Assembly: GCF_025506335.1 (NCBI RefSeq)
Contig: NZ_JANZYO010000003.1
Location: forward strand, 533,630 to 597,629
Direction: 5' to 3'
Origin: Mumia quercus
GTDB taxonomy: Bacteria; Actinomycetota; Actinomycetes; Propionibacteriales; Nocardioidaceae
Length of the DNA stretch: 64,000 nucleotides
Below, piece after piece: positions 1 to 10,754 of the stretch. Both the position numbers and the translations under genes were made by a program. The notes below the pieces were generated by a model, which ran no database searches, was not told the origin of the DNA, and worked only from the letters and a program-made list of their open reading frames with translations. Position 1 is the first letter of the stretch, and each line of letters begins with the position of its first letter.

Positions 1-252
1 GGACCTCTCGCGGTCTACGCCGAGCCGCACAGCTACGACCTGTGCGCCGAGCACGCCGAGCGGCTGTCGGCTCCCAAGGGCTGGGAGGTGCTGCGTCTGC
101 AGTTCGACGCCGCCGCTGCGCAGGCCCCGTCGGCCGACGACCTGGAGGCTCTCGCCGACGCCGTGCGCGAGGCGGCCCACGTCTCCCCTCCCGAAGAGCA
201 GACCTCGACCCGGCGCGGAGGTCACCTGCGTGTCCTCGGCCCGCAGGACTGA
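1..252 (+). CDS. DUF3499-like protein, C-terminal part (5' end outside window)
   Basis: Open from the first base in frame 1 and ending in TGA at 250-252; 83 residues of the C-terminus are visible. A readable piece is AVYAEPHSYDLCAEHAERL, a Tyr/Cys/His-containing stretch like the end of the small zinc-ribbon DUF3499 proteins, which in actinobacteria usually sit just before the phosphomannomutase gene. The assignment rests mostly on this gene order. Function is unknown for the family. The next start codon follows 6 bases after the stop, so the two are probably co-transcribed. Confidence 0.6.
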   Translation, partial: GPLAVYAEPHSYDLCAEHAERLSAPKGWEVLRLQFDAAAAQAPSADDLEALADAVREAAHVSPPEEQTSTRRGGHLRVLGPQD

Positions 253-258
253 AGGAAA

Positions 259-1641
259 ATGATGCTGGCAGAGCGCCTCTCGAAGCTCGTCAAGTCCTAC
301 GACGTGCGCGGCGCGTCCCCCGACCTCCTCGACGCCGAGGTGGCGCGTGCGCTCGGCGCGGCGTTCGCCGTCGAGACGGGCGCGGCGCCGGGCCCTGAGG
401 GGACGGCGGGCTCGGTCGTGATCGGTCACGACATGCGCGTGACGTCGCCGGAGCTTGCCGACGCGCTGGCCGAGGGGGTGACGAGCACGGGTGCCGACGT
501 CGTCGCGATCGGTCTGGCCTCCACCGACATGCTCTACTTCGCCTCGGGCGCGTGGGACCTCCCCGGCATCATGGTCACCGCCAGCCACAACCCGAGCAGC
601 GACAACGGCCTCAAGCTGTGCCGGGCCGGCGCGCGGCCGATCGGGCGCGACACCGGGCTGTCCGCGATCGCCGAGCGCGCCGTCGCAGGGGTCGAGCCTG
701 TGCTCGCCACCGGGTCGGTGATCGCGCGCGACGCGCTCACGCCGTACGCCCTGCGGGTGACCGAGCTCGTCGCCGTACCCGCCGGTGCCCGGCCTCTCAA
801 GGTCGTCGTCGACGCCGCGAACGGGATGGGCGGGCTCATCGTCCCCGCCGTCTTCGCCCACCTCGACGTCGAGCTTCAGGGGATGTACATGGAGCTCGAC
901 GGCACCTTCCCGAACCACCCGGCCGACCCGCTGAACTCCGCCAACCTCGTGGACCTGCAGCGTGCCGTCCGCGAGCAGGGTGCCGACCTGGGTCTCGCGT
1001 TCGACGGCGACGCCGACCGCTGCTTCATGGTCGACGAGCACGGTGACCCGGTCTCGCCGTCGGCGGTCACCGCGATGATCGCCGCTCGCGAGCTCGCCGT
1101 GCACCCGGGCTCGACCGTCCTGCACAACGTCATCACGTCACGCGCGGTGCGCGAGGTGATCCTCGAGAACGGCGGCACCCCCGTCCGTACGCCCGTGGGC
1201 CACTCGCTCATCAAGGCCGAGATGGCCCGTACGGGCGCGGTCTTCGGGGGAGAGCACTCGGGCCACTACTACTTCCGCGACTTCTCCCTCGCCGACTCCG
1301 GGATGCTCGCGGCGCTGCACGTGCTCGCAGCGATGAACGAGTCCGGGAGCACCCTCTCGGCGCTGGCCGCCGAGTACGAGCGGTACGCCGCGTCCGGCGA
1401 GATCAACAGCCGTGTCGCCGACGCCGCCGCGGTCACCGAACGTGTCGCGGACGCGTACGCGGCGTACGACCAGGACCGGCTCGACGGGCTCACCGTCACC
1501 GCCGACACCTGGTGGTTCAACCTCCGCAGCTCGCAGACCGAGCCGCTGCTGCGTCTCAACGTCGAAGCCGACGACAAGCCCACCATGGAGTCGGTGCGTG
1601 ACGCCGTGCTCGCTCTCGTCCTTCAGGAGGATGCCCCATGA
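259..1641 (+). CDS. manB: Phosphomannomutase/phosphoglucomutase
   Basis: 460 residues, normal length for bacterial alpha-D-phosphohexomutases, which interconvert hexose-6-phosphate and hexose-1-phosphate for GDP-mannose and glycan precursors in the cytoplasm. All four family signatures are present: the phosphoserine loop TASHNP at about 107-112 (Ser109), the metal-binding loop DGDADR at 249-254, the sugar-binding loop GEHSGH at 331-336 and the phosphate-binding loop RSSQTEP at 423-429. Start at the ATG behind AAGGAAAA; a second ATG follows directly. The stop overlaps the next ATG (ATGA), which shows tight coupling to the Trm112-like gene. Neighbours fit a mannose-metabolism cluster. Confidence 0.95.
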   Translation: MMLAERLSKLVKSYDVRGASPDLLDAEVARALGAAFAVETGAAPGPEGTAGSVVIGHDMRVTSPELADALAEGVTSTGADVVAIGLASTDMLYFASGAWDLPGIMVTASHNPSSDNGLKLCRAGARPIGRDTGLSAIAERAVAGVEPVLATGSVIARDALTPYALRVTELVAVPAGARPLKVVVDAANGMGGLIVPAVFAHLDVELQGMYMELDGTFPNHPADPLNSANLVDLQRAVREQGADLGLAFDGDADRCFMVDEHGDPVSPSAVTAMIAARELAVHPGSTVLHNVITSRAVREVILENGGTPVRTPVGHSLIKAEMARTGAVFGGEHSGHYYFRDFSLADSGMLAALHVLAAMNESGSTLSALAAEYERYAASGEINSRVADAAAVTERVADAYAAYDQDRLDGLTVTADTWWFNLRSSQTEPLLRLNVEADDKPTMESVRDAVLALVLQEDAP

Positions 1642-1811
1642 ACCTCGACCCGACGCTGCTCGACATCCTCGTGTGTCCCCAGTGCCGCGCCACCCTCGCG
1701 GTGGACGTCGACCACGACGAGCTGGTCTGCAACCTGTGCCGGCTCGCCTACCCGGTCCGCGACGACATCCCCGTTATGCTCGTCGACGAGGCCCGCAGCC
1801 TGGCGGACTGA
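1638..1811 (+). CDS. Trm112-family zinc-ribbon protein
   Basis: 57 residues, too short for many gene callers. Begins at the ATG overlapping the manB stop. Two Cys pairs (VCPQC near residue 13-16 and VCNLC near 34-37) form the zinc ribbon typical of Trm112-like/UPF0434 proteins, followed by the usual [15 protein letters not shown] tail. Eukaryotic Trm112 activates methyltransferases; the bacterial role is unsettled. In actinobacteria this little gene is regularly found between manB and the SIS-domain isomerase gene, as here. Confidence 0.9.
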   Translation: MNLDPTLLDILVCPQCRATLAVDVDHDELVCNLCRLAYPVRDDIPVMLVDEARSLAD

Positions 1812-1832
1812 GCTCCGGAGGCGCTGGGGGGC

Positions 1833-2849
1833 GTGGTGTTCGACGAGGGGCGGCTCGACGACGAGCAGGCGCTGTCGCGTGCCGACGCCCAGATGCGCGA
1901 GCTCGCCGGCTCCGGTGCGCGCGTACGCGTCGACGCGCACGCGGCCGAGGAGGCCGTCGCGTCCCTGCGTCAGGTCGAGCGCGACGAGCGACCGCGCGCT
2001 GTGGTCGCCGCCGGTCCGGGTGCCCGGCTCCTGCGCGCCGTCCTCGAACCCGTCTGCCCGGTCCCGTTCGTGGCGTGGCCGGGCGCCGGCCTGCCCGGCT
2101 GGACGGGCAGCCTCGACCTCGTCGTGGTGACCGGCTCGCCGGCCGCCGCCGCCGCCCAGGTGGCGGTCACCGATGCCGTACGCCGAGGGTGCCCGCTCCT
2201 GCTGGTCGCCCCGGCGGCGTCGCCGCTGGCCGAGCACGCGGCGTCTCGCTGGTCGACCGTGCTCCCCACCACGAGCGGTGACCCGCTCGCGACGACGGTC
2301 GTCGCGCTCGCGGCCCTCGAGGCGCGAGGTCTGGCGCCGCGGTTCGACGCCGACGAGATCGCCGACGCGCTCGACGCGGTCGCCGTCGCCTGCTCACCCT
2401 TCCTCGACCTCGGCAGCAACCGGGCCAAGCAGGTCGCCACCGCGCTCGCGGACGCGACGCCGTTGCTGTGGGGCGGCTCGGTGCTGACCGCACGCGCCGC
2501 GCGCCGGTGGGCCGAGGCCCTGCGTCGCGGCACCGGGCGCACCGCGCTCGCCGCCGAGGCGGCCGACCTCGTGGCGCTGCTCGAGTCGAGCGCGCCCCGC
2601 GACATCTTCGCCGACCCGTACGAGGACCCGCCTGCGGGCGCGCAGCCGTACCTCGTGGTGCTCGACGACGGTGTCGACGCCCCCGGCACCCGGGTCGAGC
2701 AGGGCGAGCTGCTCGCGGCGGCCGAGCGCTCGGGCGTCCGCCACGACCGGGTCGAGGCGCAGGAGGGCGGCGCGCTCGCCCGCTACGCGCGGCTGACCCT
2801 CACCGGCCAGTACGTCGCGGCCTATCTCGGGATCGGCCTGGACCGATGA
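1833..2849 (+). CDS. SIS-domain protein, phosphoglucose/phosphomannose isomerase-like
   Basis: 338 residues. The middle carries the C-terminal phosphoglucose/phosphomannose isomerase-type SIS fold (for example LDLGSNRAKQVATALADATPLLWGG at about 195-215), and the N-terminal half is a weaker SIS-like half with LDLVVVTGS near 92-100. Actinobacterial proteins in this position are called mannose-6-phosphate isomerase-like, but catalytic activity is not evident from sequence alone. Start GTG at 1833 (a second GTG follows directly) with CCGGAGGCG upstream. The TGA overlaps the next ATG. Alternative: a non-catalytic sugar-phosphate-binding regulator. Confidence 0.8.
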   Translation: MVFDEGRLDDEQALSRADAQMRELAGSGARVRVDAHAAEEAVASLRQVERDERPRAVVAAGPGARLLRAVLEPVCPVPFVAWPGAGLPGWTGSLDLVVVTGSPAAAAAQVAVTDAVRRGCPLLLVAPAASPLAEHAASRWSTVLPTTSGDPLATTVVALAALEARGLAPRFDADEIADALDAVAVACSPFLDLGSNRAKQVATALADATPLLWGGSVLTARAARRWAEALRRGTGRTALAAEAADLVALLESSAPRDIFADPYEDPPAGAQPYLVVLDDGVDAPGTRVEQGELLAAAERSGVRHDRVEAQEGGALARYARLTLTGQYVAAYLGIGLDR

Positions 2850-4183
2850 GCCGGGTCGGGCAGTGGTGGCGCTCCGGCGTCCAGACGCTCGCCCGACGTG
2901 TCCTGAAGGAGCAGCCCGACATCCCCGAGGCCGACCCCTCGCCGACCGACGCCGAGATCCTCGCGATGCTGCGCGCGTTCGCCGTGGCGCAGCTCGAGGC
3001 CGGGCAGGCGGCCAACCTCGTCGAGGAGAGCCTGCACGTCATCGCACGGGCCTACGGCATCGAGTCCGTGCGGTGCGTGGTCCTCCCGACCGTGGTGTTC
3101 GTCGAGATCGACGGCACCGACCCCGACGGTCCGGACCATCGCACGGAGCTCGAGCCCGTGCCGTCGACCGAGCCGCGGCTCGACCAGGCGCAGGCGATCG
3201 AACGCCTCGTCACCGAGGCGATGGCCGGCCGGCTGGATCCTGCCGACGGCGTGGCACGCATCGAAGCGGTCCGCGCCGCACCACCGCGCTTCGGGCGACT
3301 GACGAGCCTCGTCGGGTACGTGGTGCTGTGCGTCGGCTTCGGTCTGACGCTGAACCCGCGCGCGGCCGCTCTCGGGGCGTACGTCTTCCTCGGCCTCGCG
3401 GTGGCGCTGCTGCGGCTGCTGGCCCGGGCCGTCCCCACGCTCCAGGCCGCGCTCCCCGCCTTCGCGGCCTTCCTCGTCACCGTGCTGACGTGCACCTTCG
3501 TCGCCGGAGCCGTCGGAGACGACCCGCTGAGGCTGATCGCGCCTTCGCTCGTGACGTTCCTGCCCGGCCTGACGATGACGGTCGCCGCGGTCGAGCTGAC
3601 GAGCAACCAGGTCGTCGCGGGTGCGTCGCGCATCGTCTACGGCACCGCCCAGCTCCTCCTGCTCGCGTTCGGAGTGGTCGCCGGCGTGCGGGTCGCGGGG
3701 GACTGGCCGGACACCACCGCCGGCACGATGCTCGGGTGGTGGGCGCCGTTCGCCGGCATCGTGTGCGTGGCTGTCGGGTACCTCCTCTTCCAGTCCGCCC
3801 CGCCCCGGTCGCTGCCGTGGCTCGTCCTCACCCTCCTCGTCGCGTACGTCGGGCAGCAGGCGGGCGGCGAGCTTCTCGGCGCGACGCTCTCCGGCTTCGT
3901 CGGCGCGCTCGCGGTCGTCCTGTCGACCCGCGTCGCCGCCGCGTTCCGGACAGCACCGACCGCGATGGTGATGCTTCTCGCCGCGTTCTGGTTCCTGGTG
4001 CCCGGCGCGCTGGGGTTCGTCGGTCTGGGGGAGGCGGCCAGCGGATCGGTGACCGGTCCCCAGGTGCTCGTCGACACGTTCATGTCGCTGTTCGCGATCG
4101 CGCTCGGATTCCTCGTGGGCACGGCGCTGACGCGACAGCTGCGCGACGTGCGGGCCCGCGCCGAGGCGCGCCGCTCGTCCTGA
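2846..4183 (+). CDS. Threonine/serine exporter family protein (ThrE-like)
   Basis: 445 residues from the ATG that overlaps the preceding stop (ATGA). The soluble N-terminal part (about 1-150) contains the Thr/Ser exporter N-domain pattern (LEAGQAANLVEESLHVIARAYG), followed by about ten hydrophobic segments from residue 155 onward, including FLPGLTMTVAAVELTSNQ, and the DUF3815-like C-terminal half ending in VGTALTRQL. The layout matches ThrE of Corynebacterium, an inner-membrane exporter of small amino acids. A longer in-frame start upstream would run through the SIS gene and is rejected. A GC-rich hairpin follows the stop. Confidence 0.85.
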   Translation: MSRVGQWWRSGVQTLARRVLKEQPDIPEADPSPTDAEILAMLRAFAVAQLEAGQAANLVEESLHVIARAYGIESVRCVVLPTVVFVEIDGTDPDGPDHRTELEPVPSTEPRLDQAQAIERLVTEAMAGRLDPADGVARIEAVRAAPPRFGRLTSLVGYVVLCVGFGLTLNPRAAALGAYVFLGLAVALLRLLARAVPTLQAALPAFAAFLVTVLTCTFVAGAVGDDPLRLIAPSLVTFLPGLTMTVAAVELTSNQVVAGASRIVYGTAQLLLLAFGVVAGVRVAGDWPDTTAGTMLGWWAPFAGIVCVAVGYLLFQSAPPRSLPWLVLTLLVAYVGQQAGGELLGATLSGFVGALAVVLSTRVAAAFRTAPTAMVMLLAAFWFLVPGALGFVGLGEAASGSVTGPQVLVDTFMSLFAIALGFLVGTALTRQLRDVRARAEARRSS

Positions 4184-4202
4184 CCGCCCACGGCATGGGC
4201 GG
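4184..4202. terminator. Short GC hairpin after thrE-like gene
   Basis: Seven-base perfect arms CCGCCCA and TGGGCGG separated by five bases, directly after the stop codon and before the ahcY promoter. No T-tract follows, so it is either an imperfect terminator or an mRNA-end stabiliser. Confidence 0.4.
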
Positions 4203-4231
4203 TGTCGCCCGGTTCGTGTCCACCTCGTGGC

Positions 4232-4243
4232 TACGATGGGGCA
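4232..4243 (+). promoter_or_regulatory. -10 box TACGAT placed for a leaderless ahcY mRNA
   Basis: TACGAT at 4232-4237 is followed by six bases and then the ahcY ATG at 4244, so transcription would begin at or next to the start codon. No clear Shine-Dalgarno sequence lies upstream, which agrees with leaderless translation. The -35 region is weak. Confidence 0.45.
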
Positions 4244-5674
<1,431 letters not shown>

Positions 5675-5695
5675 GGCGTGGCGAGGAGATCGGGC

Positions 5696-6409
5696 GTGGA
5701 CAGCAACGAGCCTGCCAAGGACAGCGGCCGGTTCAGCGGTCGCATCCTCGTCGTCGACGACGACAGGGCTCTCGCGGAGATGCTCACGATCGTGCTGCGC
5801 GCTGAGGGCTTCGACACGTCCGTCGTGTCCACGGGCACCGCGGCGCTCGACGCGTTCCGGGCGTACACGCCCGACCTGGTGCTGCTCGACGTCATGCTCC
5901 CCGGGATGAACGGCATCGACGTCGCCAAGCAGATCCGGGCCGAGTCCGGCGTCCCGATCGTGATGCTCACCGCCAAGAGCGACACGGTCGACGTCGTGCT
6001 CGGCCTGGAGTCCGGGGCCGACGACTACGTGGTGAAGCCGTTCAAGCCCAAGGAGCTGATCGCACGGGTGCGCGCGCGCACCCGTGTGCACCAGCAGGCC
6101 GAGCCCGAGCTGCTCACCATCGGCGACCTCGAGATCGACGTCCGGGGCCACACCGTGGTCCGGGGCGACCACGAGCTGTCTCTCACCCCGTTGGAGTTCG
6201 ACCTGCTCGTCTGCCTCGCCCGGTCTCCGCGCCAGGTGTTCACCCGCGAGGTGCTGCTCGAGCGCGTGTGGGGCTACCGGCACGCGGCCGACACCCGCCT
6301 GGTGAACGTCCACGTGCAGCGGCTGCGCTCCAAGGTCGAGCCCGACCCGGACAACCCGACCGTGATCGTCACCGTCCGAGGTGTCGGCTACAAGGCCGGG
6401 AGCTCCTGA
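5696..6409 (+). CDS. mtrA: Response regulator MtrA (OmpR family)
   Basis: 237 residues. Receiver domain with the acidic pair near 21-23, phosphoacceptor Asp65 in LLDVMLPGMNG and Lys114 in the VVKPF motif; winged-helix DNA-binding domain from about 140, with LTPLEFDLLVCLA and the recognition region DTRLVNVHVQRLRSKVE. MtrA controls cell-wall, division and replication genes in actinobacteria and pairs with the kinase encoded next. Start: the GTG at 5696 has GAGGAG at 5683-5688 seven bases away; the GTG at 5678 would lie before that ribosome-binding site and is less likely. mtrA-mtrB-lpqB is the conserved operon order. Confidence 0.95.
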   Translation: MDSNEPAKDSGRFSGRILVVDDDRALAEMLTIVLRAEGFDTSVVSTGTAALDAFRAYTPDLVLLDVMLPGMNGIDVAKQIRAESGVPIVMLTAKSDTVDVVLGLESGADDYVVKPFKPKELIARVRARTRVHQQAEPELLTIGDLEIDVRGHTVVRGDHELSLTPLEFDLLVCLARSPRQVFTREVLLERVWGYRHAADTRLVNVHVQRLRSKVEPDPDNPTVIVTVRGVGYKAGSS

Positions 6410-6414
6410 CGGCC

Positions 6415-8052
6415 ATGGCGCTCAGGGCGCCCAGCTGGTTGCGACGAGGGCTGCTGCGGCTGCGCAACGTGCTCTCTCCGGTCGTCTCCCTCTGGCGCCG
6501 CTCCATCCAGGCGCGCGTGGTCATCACGACCATGGCCCTGAGCACCTTCGTGATCGGCGGGGTCGGCTGGCTGATGCTCCAGGGCGTCGCCGACGGCATG
6601 GTCGAGGCACGGCGCGCGGTGGCGCTGTCCGAGGCGAGAGCCGGCTTCAGCCAGGCGCAGCAGGCTCTCGACGTCACGTCGGTCTCCGAGGCGTCCTCGG
6701 AGATCGATGCGCTGCGCGCACTGGTGAACGACCTGGCCTCACGCTCCGGCTCGCCGCCGTCCTACCAGGTCATGCTCGAAGGCCCCCTCGGACCGTCCGG
6801 CGACGGTGAGGCCGCCTTCGCCTCGGCAGGGATCGCGTCGCCGGCGATCCCCGACGACCTGGCGCGCGCGGTCGCCGCGGGCGAGAACGCGGCGTACACC
6901 TTCACCCGCATCGAGGTGGAGGGCAGCGACGAGCGTGCCGCCGCGATCATCGTCGGCGACCTGCTCCGGATGCCCGACGGCGACGAGGAGTTCGCCCTCT
7001 ACTACGCGTTCCCGATGACCGACCAGGAGCGCACGCTGTCGCTCGTCCGCAACTCGCTGCTGTACGCGGGGCTGGCGCTGGTGCTCCTGTCGTCCGGCGT
7101 CGCCTGGCTGGTGACGCGCCAGGTCGTGACCCCCGTGCGCCTTGCACGGCGCATCGCCGAGCGGCTGGCCGACGGCCGGCTCGAGGAGCGCATGGTCGTC
7201 CGCGGCGAGGACGACATCGCACGTCTGAGCCTGTCGTTCAACAAGATGGCCGAGAGCCTTCAGCGCCAGATCCGTCAGCTCGAAGAGCTGTCGCGCCTGC
7301 AGCACCGCTTCGTGTCCGACGTCTCCCACGAGCTGCGGACGCCGATCGCCACCGTACGGATGGCCGCCGACGTGCTGTACGACAACCGTGAGCACTTCGA
7401 CCCCAGCTCGGAGAGGTCGGCCGAGCTCCTCCAGACCGAGCTCGACCGGTTCGAGGCGCTCCTGAGCGACCTGCTGGAGATCAGCCGGTTCGACGCGGGC
7501 GCCGCCCGCCTGGACGTCGAGGCGGTCGACCTCGTGGACCTGGCCGAGCGGGTGTGCGCCCAGTACGCCCCGCTGGCGGCCCGCCACGACGTCGAGCTGC
7601 GCGTGGTGAACCGCGACGGTCCCGCCATCGTCGAGGCGGACGTCCGCCGGATCGAGCGCATCGTCCGCAACCTGGTCGCGAACGCGATCCACTACTCCGG
7701 CTCGTCCGAGGTGCACCTCCTCGTCGCGCACGGAGGCACGAGCGCGGCGATCGCGGTGCGCGATTTCGGCGTGGGCCTCGAGCCGGGCCAGTCCCAGCTC
7801 GTCTTCAACCGCTTCTGGCGCGCCGACCCGGCCCGCGAGCGCAGTCGTGGCGGGACCGGCCTCGGGCTCGCGATCGCGCTCGAGGACGCCGTCCTGCACG
7901 GCGGCTGGCTCCAGGCCTGGGGCGAGCCGGGGCGTGGCGCCCAGTTCCGCCTGACGCTGCCGCGGCACGCCGGTGACGACCCGCAACGCTCGCCGCTGCC
8001 GCTGGTGCCCGACGCCGGTGCCGGCCTCGACCGCCCGGAGGGAGTCCGATGA
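6415..8052 (+). CDS. mtrB: Sensor histidine kinase MtrB
   Basis: 545 residues. Membrane segment 1 at about 34-57, an extracytoplasmic sensor region of about 150 residues, membrane segment 2 at about 211-234, a HAMP domain to about 287, the dimerisation/phosphoacceptor helix with SHELRTP (His305), and a GHKL ATPase domain with N-box RNLVANAIHY near 418-427 and G-boxes DFGVGLEP and GGTGLGLAIAL at 479-489. Phosphorylates MtrA. Start ATG six bases after the mtrA stop; the longer in-frame reading through mtrA is a shadow. The stop overlaps the lpqB ATG. Confidence 0.95.
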   Translation: MALRAPSWLRRGLLRLRNVLSPVVSLWRRSIQARVVITTMALSTFVIGGVGWLMLQGVADGMVEARRAVALSEARAGFSQAQQALDVTSVSEASSEIDALRALVNDLASRSGSPPSYQVMLEGPLGPSGDGEAAFASAGIASPAIPDDLARAVAAGENAAYTFTRIEVEGSDERAAAIIVGDLLRMPDGDEEFALYYAFPMTDQERTLSLVRNSLLYAGLALVLLSSGVAWLVTRQVVTPVRLARRIAERLADGRLEERMVVRGEDDIARLSLSFNKMAESLQRQIRQLEELSRLQHRFVSDVSHELRTPIATVRMAADVLYDNREHFDPSSERSAELLQTELDRFEALLSDLLEISRFDAGAARLDVEAVDLVDLAERVCAQYAPLAARHDVELRVVNRDGPAIVEADVRRIERIVRNLVANAIHYSGSSEVHLLVAHGGTSAAIAVRDFGVGLEPGQSQLVFNRFWRADPARERSRGGTGLGLAIALEDAVLHGGWLQAWGEPGRGAQFRLTLPRHAGDDPQRSPLPLVPDAGAGLDRPEGVR

Positions 8053-9824
8053 CGACCCGGACGAGCCCGCCCGCCCCGCGTACGCTCGCGTCGGCGGGGC
8101 TGCTGCTCGCGCTCGCCGCGCTCCTCGGCGGGTGCGTCTCGATCCCCGACGGCGGCCCGGTCCGCGTCGTCGAGGACGGCCGTCCTCAGCAGGTCTCTCC
8201 GGCCCGCATCCGGCCCGCCGGCCCCGCCGAGGGCGCCTCGCCGCGCGAGATCGTCAACGGGTTCCTCCAGGCGATGATGGCCTCACCGGTGCGCTACGAC
8301 ATCGCTCGTCGCTTCCTCACCGAAGGCGCCGGCGAGGACTGGCGTCCCGAGAAGTCGGTGACGGTGTACTCCCTGTCGTCGGTCGCGGAGCCGGAGGAAC
8401 GCACCGGCGCCGAGAGCGTCTCCGTCGACATCGCCCGCGAGGCCGTCCTCACCGAGCAGGGCCGCTTCACGGTGCCGGCAGCGCGCGAGCAGCACTTCGA
8501 CTTCACGCTGGTCCAGGAGGACGAGCAGTGGCGCATCGCGGACCCGCCGCCGGGCGCCCTCATCACCGACGCGTTCTTCGAGGACTACTACGACGCGCTC
8601 AACGCGTACTACTTCGACGCGTCGGGGGAGCAGCTCGTCGCCTCCCCGGTCCACCTGCCCGACGACTCGACGAGGCCGACGGACCTCGTGGCGTCCCTGC
8701 TGGGCGGGCCGGACGGCGTGCTCGGCGGCCAGGCGCGCACGTACCTCCCGGCGAGCTGGCGGCTGGCCGAGCCGGTGCGCATCGACGACCAGGGGGTGGC
8801 CCGGGTCAACCTCACGGGGTCCGACTCGGGGATGCCTCTCGACGACCGTGAGCGGCTGTCGGCGCAGCTCGTGTGGAGCCTGCGCCAGATCTCCTCGGTC
8901 ACCGGCGTCGCGATCCAGGTCGGCGACCGGCCGATCGCGTTGCCGAACACCCCGGAGGTCCAGCGTGTCGACGCGTGGGACCAGTTCGACCCGGCCGCCG
9001 ACCGTCCGACGCAGCTGTTCGCGATGCGCGAGGGCAAGCTGCTCGTGGTGGGGCGCTCCACCACCGGGCCCTTCGCGGGGGAGTGGGGAACCGAGCCCGT
9101 CGCCGCCGACGACTTCCGGGTGACGGTGGACTCCGAACGCATCGCGCTCGTCACGGGCGGGCGGCGCACCGTCGAGGTCTCGCCCCTCGCAGGCGAGCGC
9201 GCCCTGGTCCCCGTGCGCCGGGGCACCGATCTGCTCCGCCCGAGCTGGGACGCCGCGGGTCGCCTGTGGACCATCGACCGTACGCGTGGGGGCTCGCGGC
9301 TCACGGTCGGCCCGACCGACGAGGAGCCACGCGCGATCGACCTCGGGCCGCTCGCCGGCGGGCGCGTGACAGGGTTCGAGTTGTCGCCGGACGGGGCCCG
9401 CTTCACTGCGGTCGCACGCGTCGGCACCCGGGACGCGCTCTACGTCGGGGCGATCCGCTACGACGCCGAGACCGGCGCCGTGGTCGGGCTGGTCGATGTC
9501 GCGGAGATCCCGCTCCCGACGGAGACCGGCGTCCCGATGTCGGCGGCCTGGCGGTCGAGCACGACGATCGCGCTGCTCGCACGCGCGCAGGAGCGGGTGC
9601 CGCAGGTGGTGATCGTGGCCGTCGACGGGTCGAGCAGCGTCACGGGCGCCGTACGCGTCGGGCTGCTGCCGCAGGGTGGTGCACGCCAGGTGCTGGGCTC
9701 CGGCGTCGTCTCGGCGCCGATCTTCGTCCTCGACGCCGAGGGCGTGCTGTGGACGCAGAACGGCGACGGACGGTGGGCCGAGGCCAGCGACGATCCCGTG
9801 AACCTCGCGTCGTTCGCGGGCTGA
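8049..9824 (+). CDS. lpqB: Lipoprotein LpqB
   Basis: 591 residues, starting with ATGA overlapping mtrB. Signal peptide with lipobox LGGC (Cys29) marks an exported lipoprotein. The N-terminal third has the LpqB-N and GerMN-like domains (EIVNGFLQAM, then VLGGQARTYLP region), and the rest is a beta-propeller-like LpqB C-domain (for example RLWTIDRTRGGSRL). LpqB contacts the sensor part of MtrB and tunes MtrAB output in mycobacteria and Streptomyces. Third gene of the mtrAB-lpqB operon. Confidence 0.95.
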   Translation: MTTRTSPPAPRTLASAGLLLALAALLGGCVSIPDGGPVRVVEDGRPQQVSPARIRPAGPAEGASPREIVNGFLQAMMASPVRYDIARRFLTEGAGEDWRPEKSVTVYSLSSVAEPEERTGAESVSVDIAREAVLTEQGRFTVPAAREQHFDFTLVQEDEQWRIADPPPGALITDAFFEDYYDALNAYYFDASGEQLVASPVHLPDDSTRPTDLVASLLGGPDGVLGGQARTYLPASWRLAEPVRIDDQGVARVNLTGSDSGMPLDDRERLSAQLVWSLRQISSVTGVAIQVGDRPIALPNTPEVQRVDAWDQFDPAADRPTQLFAMREGKLLVVGRSTTGPFAGEWGTEPVAADDFRVTVDSERIALVTGGRRTVEVSPLAGERALVPVRRGTDLLRPSWDAAGRLWTIDRTRGGSRLTVGPTDEEPRAIDLGPLAGGRVTGFELSPDGARFTAVARVGTRDALYVGAIRYDAETGAVVGLVDVAEIPLPTETGVPMSAAWRSSTTIALLARAQERVPQVVIVAVDGSSSVTGAVRVGLLPQGGARQVLGSGVVSAPIFVLDAEGVLWTQNGDGRWAEASDDPVNLASFAG

Positions 9825-9915
9825 GCCGCTGAGCCGCTGAGCCACAGGTCGACCTCGTCCACAGGCCGGCGCACGTGGGTCCCGCGACCCGTCCGGTCCG
9901 CGCGAGGCTGACCGC

Positions 9916-10695
9916 GTGCGAGACTTTCTGCGAGCTGCGGCCGACCTGGTCCTCGGGGTGCGCTGTGCGGGCTGCGAGGCTCCCGGGCTCGTCCTGTGCG
10001 TGCGGTGCGAGGCGCGCGTGCGCGGGGCGCCGGCTCTGCGCACCCCCGACCCGGTGCCGCGCGCCTTCACGCAGACCCCGCGGGTGGTCACCGCCTCAGC
10101 GGGTCCGTACGAGGGCGTCGTCACCTCGGTCCTGCACGCCTACAAAGAGGAGCCGCGCACCGCGCTCGCCGCACCGCTCGCGAGGGCCTTGGCCGACGCG
10201 GTCCTTCGGGCGCTGGCGGCCCGCGGCGCGGACGCGGACGTCCCGGTTCGGCTGGTCCCGGTGCCCTCGCGGCGCTCGGCCGTCCGCGCCCGCGGCTTCG
10301 ACGCCGGCGGTGAGCTCGCGCTCCGCGCGGCTCGCGAGCTGCGGCACCGGGGCGTGGCCGCGCGGACCCTGCGCGTCCTCGAGGTGGCGGCCGTCGTGCG
10401 CGACCAGGCCGGTCTGAGCGCGGCCGAGCGCGCGGCCAACCTCGCCGGCGCCTACCGCGTGCGGGGCCCGCTCTCCGGAGCGTCCGGTCACGTCGTCATC
10501 ACCGACGACGTCCTCACGACAGGTGCCAGCGCGGGGGAGGCCGTACGCGCGCTCGGGGCGGCCGGTGCACGCCCGATCGCTGTCGCGACGGTGGCCGCGA
10601 CCGTACGCCGACGTCCTGCGGCGGCGCAGCCGTCCGGCGTGTGTCGGCCATCTCTAGAGAAAAGTTCGCTCCCGGTCTACGGTCGAGATAGGTGA
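9916..10695 (+). CDS. comF: ComF-family phosphoribosyltransferase-like protein
   Basis: 259 residues from GTG. N-terminal zinc-ribbon with Cys pairs CAGC and CVRC within the first 30 residues, a conserved central part VPVPSRRSAVRARGFD, and the PRPP-binding loop VVITDDVLTTGAS near 193-205. ComF proteins assist DNA uptake in competent bacteria; in actinobacteria the gene commonly precedes hpf and its role is uncertain. The last 30 residues (after TVRRRP) are not conserved in style and run into the hpf promoter area. Start codon has no strong ribosome-binding site. Confidence 0.85.
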   Translation: MRDFLRAAADLVLGVRCAGCEAPGLVLCVRCEARVRGAPALRTPDPVPRAFTQTPRVVTASAGPYEGVVTSVLHAYKEEPRTALAAPLARALADAVLRALAARGADADVPVRLVPVPSRRSAVRARGFDAGGELALRAARELRHRGVAARTLRVLEVAAVVRDQAGLSAAERAANLAGAYRVRGPLSGASGHVVITDDVLTTGASAGEAVRALGAAGARPIAVATVAATVRRRPAAAQPSGVCRPSLEKSSLPVYGRDR

Positions 10696-10754
10696 ACGTC
10701 ATCCGCCGCGACAGTCGCCGACAACGGCGGCAGTCGCTCATCCGAGGAGGCTTC

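Noticed and set aside
4184..4243. S-adenosylhomocysteine riboswitch before ahcY
   Set aside because: Only 60 bases are available, partly used by a hairpin and a promoter; no room for the aptamer and a leaderless start is likelier.
5678..5695. Upstream GTG as mtrA start
   Set aside because: It precedes the GAGGAG ribosome-binding site that serves the GTG at 5696.
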